Positions 1 to 5,031 of a stretch of 5,031 bases of DNA are shown here, piece after piece. Below the pieces are notes generated by a model. The model was not told where the DNA came from, searched no databases, and saw only the letters and a list, made by a program, of their open reading frames with translations. This DNA comes from Pseudomonadota bacterium (lineage in GTDB: Bacteria; Pseudomonadota; Gammaproteobacteria; Burkholderiales; Methylophilaceae). Positions within the stretch are counted from its first letter, which is position 1. The number at the start of each line of letters is the position of its first letter. A program made the position numbers and the translations under genes. The stretch lies in assembly GCA_029549705.1 (NCBI GenBank), contig JAKPIR010000137.1, positions 1 to 5,031 on the forward strand, given 5' to 3'.

Positions 1-892
1 CCCATTTTTCGAGCGAGGCTAAGTCAATCGGGCTGAGTTTCCATTGTTTAAGCGGGTGCACTTCGCGCTCTTTAAAACGACGGCGTTGTTCTTTGCGGCT
101 CACAGAAAACCAGAATTTAATCAGGTGGATGCCGCTACGCACCAAGTGTTTTTCAAATTCTGGGGCTTCGCGCATAAATTCTAAATATTCATCATTACTG
201 CAAAAGCCCATCACGCGTTCAACGCCCGCGCGGTTGTACCAAGAGCGGTCAAACAGCACAATTTCGCCTGCGGTGGGCAGTTGTGACACATAGCGCTGAA
301 AATACCACTGGCCGCGCTCGACTTCACTGGGTTTTTCAAGCGCCACCACGCGCGCACCACGCGGGTTTAGGTGTTCCATAAAGCGTTTAATGGCGCCGCC
401 TTTGCCGGCTGCATCGCGGCCTTCAAAAATAATCACCACACGCTGGCCAGTTTCTTTTACCCAAGCTTGTAGTTTAAGCAACTCCACTTGCAGTTTGTAT
501 TTTTGTTTTTCGTAACTGCGGCGTGAAAGCAGGTTTTTATAAGGGTAGCCGCCTTCGCGCCAATCGCTGGCAAGGGCTGTATCGGCATTTTTATTGGATT
601 TTGTCACCCCGGCCGCGGTGCCGATTAACATGCTTCTGAGCACTGCTGCATCATCTGGTGAAGCACCGTTTAAAATAGCCTGTAGTGCGCTTGAAATTTG
701 CGCGGGGTCTAGGTCTGCCATGTGTTCGACAATGTCTGCCACGGCAGCCGCTTTTGATTCATGGGCCGCGGCAATTTCTTTATTGATGGTGATATTGGCA
801 ACGTTATCAGCGGTGAGCACTGGGGTGTTGGTTGGATGATTGACGACGGTTGCGTCTGTATTGGTTTTGCCTGTACTTTTGGTGCCTGCCAT
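1..892 (-). CDS. ppk2: Polyphosphate kinase 2 (PPK2), 3' end cut off by the window
   Basis: PPK2 enzymes move the terminal phosphate between polyphosphate and nucleoside phosphates (typically ADP or GDP to ATP or GTP) in the cytoplasm. The visible 297 codons show a P-loop fold: Walker A G158-RDAA-GKG165 within IIFEGRDAAGKGGAIKRF, Walker B VLFDRSWYNRAGVER with D215 and R216, and an arginine-rich lid SREEQRRRFKERE (about 265-277). DWREGGYPYKNLLSRRSYE just before the P-loop domain is also typical of the family. Residues 1-105 are a low-complexity extension rich in Ala, Asp and Asn that is not part of the kinase core. The start at 892 is supported by GAGG five bases upstream (898-901). The gene reads off the left edge without a stop; from the usual core size I expect a full length near 370-400 residues. 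It is divergent from the exoribonuclease operon. Single-domain class I (ADP-phosphorylating) is most likely, but the nucleotide preference cannot be read from this sequence. Confidence 0.95.
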   Translation of the reverse strand, partial: MAGTKSTGKTNTDATVVNHPTNTPVLTADNVANITINKEIAAAHESKAAAVADIVEHMADLDPAQISSALQAILNGASPDDAAVLRSMLIGTAAGVTKSNKNADTALASDWREGGYPYKNLLSRRSYEKQKYKLQVELLKLQAWVKETGQRVVIIFEGRDAAGKGGAIKRFMEHLNPRGARVVALEKPSEVERGQWYFQRYVSQLPTAGEIVLFDRSWYNRAGVERVMGFCSNDEYLEFMREAPEFEKHLVRSGIHLIKFWFSVSRKEQRRRFKEREVHPLKQWKLSPIDLASLEKW

Positions 893-923
893 ATTGACCT
901 CGCTATTGTTGCATTGATGCACA

Positions 924-953
924 TAATGGTATGCCTTTAGATTGGCTTGTCAA
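924..953 (-). promoter_or_regulatory. Candidate sigma-70 promoter of ppk2
   Basis: On the minus strand a perfect TTGACA (-35, at 953-948) is followed after 16 bases by TACCAT (931-926), or after 18 bases by CATTAT (929-924). Each -10 candidate matches 4 of 6 consensus bases. This would put the transcript start around 915-920, giving a short leader before the ATG at 892. A second perfect TTGACA sits 13 bases further upstream (966-961). The call rests on consensus matching only. Confidence 0.45.
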
Positions 954-1033
954 CTACGGATGTCAAACAGGTGAAAGATAGCGATAGCGGGATGGATGTA
1001 AATGTAACGAAATATAGAAGATAAACGCTCGAG

Positions 1034-1080
1034 AAAAAATATCTGCCCTGCGAGCCTTGTAAATAAAGGCTCGCAGGGCA
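1034..1080 (-). terminator. Rho-independent terminator on the minus strand
   Basis: A perfect 15-bp inverted repeat (TGCCCTGCGAGCCTT at 1044-1058 and its complement at 1066-1080) encloses a 7-base loop; 10 of the 15 pairs are G-C. Read on the minus strand, the stem is followed after GATA by TTTTTT (1039-1034), the classic intrinsic terminator layout. On the plus strand the stem is followed by TCGAAAAAGG, with no T run, so termination is directional. It lies upstream of ppk2 and no annotated minus-strand gene precedes it. It therefore ends a small RNA, an antisense transcript from the exoribonuclease start, or an attenuated long ppk2 leader. Confidence 0.65.
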
Positions 1081-1100
1081 TCGAAAAAGGTTGATGTGGA

Positions 1101-1123
1101 AATTGCCTAAAAAATAGGCAATT
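1101..1123. repeat. Short perfect inverted repeat (9-bp stem, 5-base loop)
   Basis: AATTGCCTA (1101-1109) pairs exactly with TAGGCAATT (1115-1123) across an A5 loop. Neither strand has a T run directly after the stem, so it is not a convincing terminator alone. It sits 20 bases from the strong terminator hairpin and could be the first stem-loop of the proposed minus-strand RNA, or an operator-like dyad. Confidence 0.5.
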
Positions 1124-1250
1124 AAAATGACGGTAACGCTATTTAATTTAACCCATGAGGTTCGCACAAAAACCATTTAAGTTAGGCCTGAAGCACAACA
1201 TCGTCTAATGAGTCATGTATCATGGCGGTAATTGGCAATGAGTAGAAATA

Positions 1251-3218
1251 ATGAACGTATTTTTTGAAGAAGATGGCACTTTTAAAGTGGCCAGCATCAT
1301 GAGCGAGACCGATAGCGCGTTGCAAGTGGAATCCATCAGCGGTAAGCGCAGCAAAATTAAAGCCAACCATGTATTGTTGCGTTTTGATGCACCCTTAGCC
1401 GGCTTTTTAGAAGCCGCCAATCAAGAGGCCGAACCGCTCGATTTAGATTTTTTATGGGAATGTTGTGGCGATGAGGAGTTTGGTTTTGCCGAATTTGCCG
1501 CCGATTATTACGGCCGCAAACCAAGCGCCATAGAATCAGCAGCCATCGCCATTAAACTGCACAGCGCGCCGGTGTATTTTAATCGCAAAGGCAAAGGTCG
1601 ATACAAGGCTGCGCCAGCCGAAATTTTAAAAGCGGCGCTGGCGGGTCTTGAGAAAAAGCGCCTGTTGGCTGAAAAAATGGCACGCTTTGTTGCGCAACTC
1701 AAAGCACAGCAAATGCCCGACGAGCTTTGGCAAAAACGCGATATGCTGCTGTACGCGCCAGATAAAAATTCTTTTGAATACAAAACATTAGATACCGCTG
1801 CCAATGCGCTGCACACCAGCCACATTAAATTGCTGCATGCTTGCGGGGCGATTCCTTCAATTCATGATTACCATTTAGGCGCATTTTTGCGTGAGTATTT
1901 TGCCGATGGCACTGACTTCAAGGCGGAAGATGCCGCCGCAGCACTTGCCAACTTGCAATTTGAGGATTTGCCGCTCGCCGACGCCGAGGCGTTTAGCATT
2001 GATGACAGCACCACGACTGAAATTGACGATGCGTTTTCCATTAAGCCGCTCGCGGATGGTCTGATGCGCGTCGGCATTCATATTTCAGCGCCAGCGCTGG
2101 GCATTGCTGTGGATAGTCCGTTAGACGTGGAAGCCATGCAGCGTTTGTCGACCGTGTATATGCCGGGCCATAAAATTACCATGCTGCCTGAAGCCGTGAT
2201 TCGTCCATTTAGCCTGGATGCGGGTACCATTAAACCCGTGCTGTCACTGTATTTAGAGGTGAATGCGGATTACACCATTACTAAGCGTGAGAGCAAAGTG
2301 GAGCGTATTCGCGTGGCAGATAACTTGCGCCACGATACCTTAGAGCCACTTTTTAACGAAAATACACTGGCTGCCGATAGCGGTCATCCGTATTGGGCTA
2401 ACTTGCTGTTTTTATTTAATTTAAGTGAGTCGCTTGAAAAAGCACGCGGTAAATACGACCCAACCAAACCACCGCAAATTGACTACAACTTTTATGTGAG
2501 TGATGGCGTCATTAGCATTGTTGGTCGCCGCCGCGGCTCACCGATGGATAAACTTGTGGCGGAACTCATGATTGAAGCCAACCAGCAGTGGGGCGCCCTG
2601 CTGGCTGAACATGAAGTGCCGGGCCTGTACCGCGCACAAACGGGCGGGCGCGTGTTTATGACGACTAAGGCTGAACCCCACTTAGGGCTTGGTGTGGCGC
2701 AGTATGCTTGGAGCACTTCACCCTTGCGCCGCGCGGTTGACTTAATCAATCAGCGGCAAATTATCAGCGTGGTGCAAGGCACAGCCCCTGCGTATCCGCC
2801 AAAAAGCGATGCACTGACCACGCACATGCGTAATTTTGAGCTGACGTACAAAAGTTATAGTGAGTTTCAGGCACGTATGGAACGTTACTGGAGCTTGCAG
2901 TATTTAATTCAGGAACAAATAGAAGAAGTACACGCGACGGTTTGGCGTGAAAACATCGTAAAAATTGATTTTCCGCCATTGATGACAAAAGTCTACGGTT
3001 TACCCGCGCTAAAGCCAGGCACGCGTGTGGGGCTTAAAGTGCAAGAAGTGGATACGCTGCTCATTGAGTTCAGGCCTAAATTTATCAGTGTGCTAGAAGA
3101 AGCCCCGACGATTTTGGAGATTGATGAAGATGAAGTGTTTATTGAAACGCCAGTTGCCGTTGAACTACCTAAATCTGAAGAGAGCGCACCTGCTGAAGTG
3201 AACCCCGAGGCCACATAA
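1251..3218 (+). CDS. RNB-domain 3'-5' exoribonuclease (RNase II/R family)
   Basis: A 655-residue hydrolytic exoribonuclease predicted to degrade RNA from the 3' end in the cytoplasm. Residues 1-45 (MNVFFEEDGTFKVASI...) look like a small beta-barrel. Residues about 65-230 are helical and winged-helix-like in place of the usual paired cold-shock domains, reminiscent of the RNase II-type enzyme of Deinococcus. The RNB catalytic domain covers about 245-565. It contains D251-D-STTT-E257-I-D259-D260, aligning with D201, D207, D209 and D210 of E. coli RNase II (E257 replaces D207), MDKLVAELMIEAN, and STSPLRRAVDLINQRQ with R493/R494 for phosphate contact. A short degenerate S1-like segment follows (about 570-617), then an acidic tail (about 623-655, 11 Asp/Glu and one Lys). 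The start fits the family N-terminus; an ATG at 1238 is out of frame. It is the first gene of a four-gene unit and its TAA overlaps the next ATG. Whether it acts as RNase II or RNase R cannot be decided, so no symbol is given. Confidence 0.93.
   Translation: MNVFFEEDGTFKVASIMSETDSALQVESISGKRSKIKANHVLLRFDAPLAGFLEAANQEAEPLDLDFLWECCGDEEFGFAEFAADYYGRKPSAIESAAIAIKLHSAPVYFNRKGKGRYKAAPAEILKAALAGLEKKRLLAEKMARFVAQLKAQQMPDELWQKRDMLLYAPDKNSFEYKTLDTAANALHTSHIKLLHACGAIPSIHDYHLGAFLREYFADGTDFKAEDAAAALANLQFEDLPLADAEAFSIDDSTTTEIDDAFSIKPLADGLMRVGIHISAPALGIAVDSPLDVEAMQRLSTVYMPGHKITMLPEAVIRPFSLDAGTIKPVLSLYLEVNADYTITKRESKVERIRVADNLRHDTLEPLFNENTLAADSGHPYWANLLFLFNLSESLEKARGKYDPTKPPQIDYNFYVSDGVISIVGRRRGSPMDKLVAELMIEANQQWGALLAEHEVPGLYRAQTGGRVFMTTKAEPHLGLGVAQYAWSTSPLRRAVDLINQRQIISVVQGTAPAYPPKSDALTTHMRNFELTYKSYSEFQARMERYWSLQYLIQEQIEEVHATVWRENIVKIDFPPLMTKVYGLPALKPGTRVGLKVQEVDTLLIEFRPKFISVLEEAPTILEIDEDEVFIETPVAVELPKSEESAPAEVNPEAT
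3207..3210 (+). promoter_or_regulatory. Shine-Dalgarno GAGG inside the end of the exoribonuclease gene
   Basis: GAGG lies seven bases before the ATG at 3218, within the last codons of the upstream gene. Together with the TAATG stop/start overlap it fixes the start of the spermidine-synthase-like gene and suggests ribosomes reinitiate there. Confidence 0.7.
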
Positions 3219-4021
3219 TGTTTCGTATTGCAAAACATTTAATGAACCGTGCCAAAACGGATGCCGTTGATGTGAGTGAAACCAATGGCGTGCGCGCGCT
3301 ACATTTGGGTTCGCCCACGATTCAAAGTGCCATGCGCATTCGTGACCCCAATGCGCTAGAACTCACCTACACGCGTGGCATGATGTGCTTTTTGCTGTTT
3401 AATCAAAATATTAAGGATGTACTCGCGATAGGCTTGGGTGGTGGCTCTTTGGCTAAATATATGCATGCGTACTGCCCTGAGATTATCAGTACCGTGGTTG
3501 AAATTAACCCAAACATTATTCAGGTGGCGCGAAATCAGTTTTATGTGCCAGAAAATGACGCGCGCCTGCAAGTGATAGAAGGGGACGGCCTGCAATATTT
3601 AGCCGAACATGCAGGGAACGCAGATGTGCTGTTGATTGATGCGTTTGACAGCAATGGGATTCCGCCAGATTTTTGTAGCCAGGATTTTTTTGACCTTGCG
3701 CAACGTGCATTAAACAACGCTGGAATATTTGCGATTAATTTGTGGGGCAGCGATCGTAATTTTGATGTGTATTTGCAGCGCATCGAGCAAAGCTTTCAGC
3801 AAAAAGTGCTGATTTTACGCACTGGTCGGCCGGGCAATATTGTGGTGTTTGGCTTTAAGGGGCTGTACAAGTACTTTAATATCCCGCAGTTGCAAGCCCG
3901 CGCAAAACTGCTTGAAAGCACGCATCGTATTGAATTTAATCAATTTTTAAAGCAGTTGATAGACGACAATATCGTACAGCACAATCAGTTGCAGTTTAAA
4001 AGAGATGATAGCGATGCTTAA
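3218..4021 (+). CDS. Spermidine-synthase-like (SpeE-fold) transferase
   Basis: A 267-residue cytoplasmic protein with the Rossmann fold of spermidine synthases and methyltransferases. Visible motifs are the nucleotide loop VLAIGLGGGSLAKY (68-81), the acidic end of strand 2 in VVEINP (E95), EGDGLQYL (121-128), and DVLLIDAFDSNGIP (136-149). In the last of these, D141 and D144 match the DxxD spacing of the catalytic loop of E. coli SpeE. The N-terminal part (about 20-62) is short and reads LELTYTRGMMCFLLF where classical enzymes have a YHEMMAHP-type segment, so the usual His-Glu contact is missing. Database annotations may call such proteins polyamine aminopropyltransferase, but the true substrate is uncertain. 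It could transfer an aminopropyl group to another acceptor or be a methyltransferase. It overlaps the exoribonuclease stop by one base and the DUF1287 gene by eight. Confidence 0.85.
   Translation: MFRIAKHLMNRAKTDAVDVSETNGVRALHLGSPTIQSAMRIRDPNALELTYTRGMMCFLLFNQNIKDVLAIGLGGGSLAKYMHAYCPEIISTVVEINPNIIQVARNQFYVPENDARLQVIEGDGLQYLAEHAGNADVLLIDAFDSNGIPPDFCSQDFFDLAQRALNNAGIFAINLWGSDRNFDVYLQRIEQSFQQKVLILRTGRPGNIVVFGFKGLYKYFNIPQLQARAKLLESTHRIEFNQFLKQLIDDNIVQHNQLQFKRDDSDA
4001..4004 (+). promoter_or_regulatory. Shine-Dalgarno AGAG that favours the 4014 start
   Basis: AGAG ends directly against the ATG at 4005, leaving no spacer, but lies nine bases before the ATG at 4014. This makes 4014 the better start for the DUF1287 gene. 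Confidence 0.5.
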
Positions 4022-4628
4022 AGCCGGTGTTACCTTGTTGCTATTGCTCAACTTCCAGCATGCATGGGCAACCAATTTAAAATTAGTGGTGGCTGCGCGT
4101 AGCCAAGTGGGTGTCACCAAGAGCTACGACCCGCAATATACCAAGCTGGCTTACCCCAATGGCGATGTTGAGAAAAGTAAGGGCGTTTGTACCGATGTGA
4201 TCATTCGCGCATTGCGCGATGCACATCAGCTCGATTTGCAGCAACTGGTGCATGAAGACATGGCCAAAAACTTTGCGCTATACCCCAATAAATGGGGCCT
4301 GAAAAAAACGGATAAAAATATCGATCATCGGCGCGTGCCCAATTTGCAAGTATATTTTAAGCGCTACTGGCAGAGCCTTGATACAACGCAAGTGGCTAAA
4401 AATTATCAGGCAGGTGATATTGTCACGGTGATGCTACCCGGCAATTTGCCGCACATTATGCTGGTGAGCGATAAAACAGAAAAAAGCTTGCTAGGCAGGG
4501 CGCCCATGCCGCTGGTGATTCATAATATAGGCCGTGGCACGCAAGAAGAAGCCGCATTATTGGCCTACCCAATCACTGGACATTTTCGTTTACCAAAAAA
4601 ATATTTAACTGAAGAATCAAATACATGA
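4014..4628 (+). CDS. Exported DUF1287 (YijF-like) protein
   Basis: A 204-residue protein (207 if started at 4005) of the DUF1287 family, to which E. coli YijF belongs; its biochemical role is not established. MLKAGVTLLLLLNFQHAWA is a clear signal peptide with likely cleavage after AWA, so the protein should act in the periplasm or outside the cell. Family features present are a YDPQYTKLAYPNGDV block, GVCTDVIIRALR (C59), VHEDM, NIDHRRVPNLQVYF (H105), GDIV, LPHIMLVSD (H147) and VIHNIGRGTQEE (H170). The Cys followed by a downstream His resembles the NlpC/P60-like papain-type layout, suggesting a peptidase or amidase, perhaps on cell wall. That is inference. The start at 4014 (ATGCTTAA, eight-base overlap) is preferred for RBS spacing and gives a compact signal peptide. 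Its TGA overlaps the next ATG. Confidence 0.88.
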   Translation: MLKAGVTLLLLLNFQHAWATNLKLVVAARSQVGVTKSYDPQYTKLAYPNGDVEKSKGVCTDVIIRALRDAHQLDLQQLVHEDMAKNFALYPNKWGLKKTDKNIDHRRVPNLQVYFKRYWQSLDTTQVAKNYQAGDIVTVMLPGNLPHIMLVSDKTEKSLLGRAPMPLVIHNIGRGTQEEAALLAYPITGHFRLPKKYLTEESNT

Positions 4629-5031
4629 TACCTAACCGATACTTTGCCACCTGCCCACGCGGGCTTGAACAATTGCTCGCAGATGAACTGCAAACCGTCA
4701 AAGCCAAATCTATTAAGCTCACTGATGGCGGGGTGAGTTTTGATGGTGATTGGGCGGTGTGTTATGCCGCAAATTTGCATTCACGTCTCGCCACGCGCAT
4801 TTTGTGGCAAGTAGCTCGAGGTAAATATCTGAATGAAGAAGACCTGTTCAATGCAGCCTACAAACTCAATTGGCCGCAATGGTTTGATGTCAAACAAGAT
4901 TTTATGGTCAAAGTCACGGGTGTTAAATGTCCGTTAAAAAGCCTGGAATTTGCGACTTTAAAAATTAAAGATGCGGTGTGCGATAAATTCAGACTTGCTG
5001 TCGGCTCGCGCCCGTACATTGACACCAAAAC
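4625..5031 (+). CDS. THUMP-domain class I SAM-dependent rRNA methyltransferase (RlmL-like), 5' part
   Basis: Only the first 135 codons are in the window. The protein begins MIPNRYFATCPRGLEQLLADEL, which parallels the E. coli RlmKL start (FASTARGLEELL). It continues with GGVSFDGD, LHSRLATRILWQVA, a THUMP-type segment (INW-like KLNWPQWFDV, FMVKVTGV) and LKSLEFATLKIKDAVCDKFR ending near RPYIDTK. RlmL methylates N2 of G2445 in E. coli 23S rRNA, and THUMP binds the RNA. The catalytic SAM domain lies beyond the right edge, so it cannot be seen whether a second RlmK domain is fused; many betaproteobacterial homologues are shorter and lack it. The start ATGA overlaps the DUF1287 stop, with a weak GAAGA nine bases upstream. 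It is the fourth visible gene of the operon. Confidence 0.92.
   Translation, partial: MIPNRYFATCPRGLEQLLADELQTVKAKSIKLTDGGVSFDGDWAVCYAANLHSRLATRILWQVARGKYLNEEDLFNAAYKLNWPQWFDVKQDFMVKVTGVKCPLKSLEFATLKIKDAVCDKFRLAVGSRPYIDTK

Larger units (their letters stand above)
1034..1134 (-). ncRNA. Possible small RNA ending at the orphan terminator
   Basis: This is a hypothesis from architecture only. A weak promoter-like pair lies on the minus strand: TTGTGC at 1169-1164 and TTAAAT at 1146-1141, 17 bases apart. A transcript starting near 1134 would fold a first hairpin (1101-1123), then the strong terminator hairpin and its U run, giving about 100 nt. This is the usual shape of a bacterial trans-acting sRNA. 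I do not recognise it as a known family, and the -35 matches only 3 of 6 bases. The alternatives are a ppk2 leader attenuator or a barrier to antisense transcription. Confidence 0.25.
893..1250. other. Divergent intergenic region between ppk2 and the RNB operon
   Basis: These 358 bases are more AT-rich than the flanking genes and hold no convincing protein gene. From left to right they contain the ppk2 RBS and candidate promoter, a stretch with GATAGCGATAGC (978-989), a 15-bp terminator-like hairpin, a smaller 9-bp hairpin and the leader of the exoribonuclease gene. I found no clear sigma-70 promoter for the plus-strand operon. Its start at 1251 has only a weak GAG (1240-1242) as a Shine-Dalgarno, eight bases upstream. 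Confidence 0.7.

Noticed and set aside
594..839. Plus-strand open frame of 81 codons inside the ppk2 N-terminal region
   Set aside because: It lies opposite the ppk2 coding frame, has no recognisable domain, and its composition follows from the GC pattern of ppk2 codons.
1044..1080. The strong hairpin read as a plus-strand terminator
   Set aside because: On the plus strand it is followed by TCGAAAAAGG with no T run, so intrinsic termination in that direction is unlikely.
937..1176. Minus-strand open frame of 79 codons in the intergenic region, with hydrophobic stretches
   Set aside because: It runs through both hairpins and the terminator T run, overlaps the ppk2 promoter candidate, lacks a clear RBS, and matches no family I know.
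1155..1208. Short plus-strand ORF of 17 codons (MRFAQKPFKLGLKHNIV)
   Set aside because: There is no Shine-Dalgarno upstream (ATTTAATTTAACCC), and chance ORFs of this size are common. A leader peptide role cannot be supported.
1238..1267. Nine-codon ORF from the ATG at 1238 overlapping the exoribonuclease start
   Set aside because: It is out of frame with the nuclease. It could be an upstream ORF but has only a poor RBS, and the family N-terminus clearly supports 1251.
1508..1825. Minus-strand open frame of 105 codons within the exoribonuclease gene
   Set aside because: It is fully antisense to a well-supported RNB-family protein and has no domain signal, so it is a shadow frame.
4005..4628. 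Start of the DUF1287 gene at 4005 instead of 4014
   Set aside because: AGAG abuts the 4005 ATG with no spacer, whereas it is nine bases from 4014. Starting at 4014 also gives a compact standard signal peptide. The difference is only three residues.

Overview
The window looks like an ordinary chromosomal stretch of a Gram-negative proteobacterium. I judge it a betaproteobacterium, possibly a methylotroph-type Methylophilaceae relative. That placement rests on remembered protein style: a short winged-helix RNB nuclease starting MNVFFEEDGTFK, a THUMP RNA methyltransferase of the RlmL type, and a YijF-like DUF1287 protein with a signal peptide. It is an inference, not a search result. I see no insertion sequence, phage gene, CRISPR array, tRNA or rRNA.

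Layout. The left end (892 down to the window edge, minus strand) carries most of a polyphosphate kinase 2 gene (ppk2), cut off at its 3' end. A 358-base divergent intergenic region (893-1250) follows. It holds a candidate ppk2 promoter and two hairpins, one of which (15 perfect base pairs plus a T run) reads as an intrinsic terminator on the minus strand. Because no annotated gene feeds that terminator, it may end a small unannotated RNA of about 100 nt.

From 1251 to the right edge, four plus-strand genes form one tightly packed unit: an RNB-family exoribonuclease (1251-3218), a spermidine-synthase-like Rossmann transferase (3218-4021), an exported DUF1287 protein (4014-4628) and a THUMP-domain rRNA methyltransferase (4625 to beyond the window). 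All three junctions overlap (TAATG, ATGCTTAA, ATGA), so translational coupling is likely.

How they may work together. Two of the four operon genes act on RNA (3'-5' decay and rRNA base methylation). The aminopropyltransferase-like protein lacks parts of the classical spermidine synthase substrate-binding region, so its substrate is open. The exported DUF1287 protein has no obvious link to RNA and may simply share the promoter. The divergent ppk2 links the neighbourhood to polyphosphate and nucleotide energy metabolism. The most interesting items are the orphan minus-strand terminator and possible sRNA, and the degenerate spermidine-synthase homologue in an RNA-processing operon.
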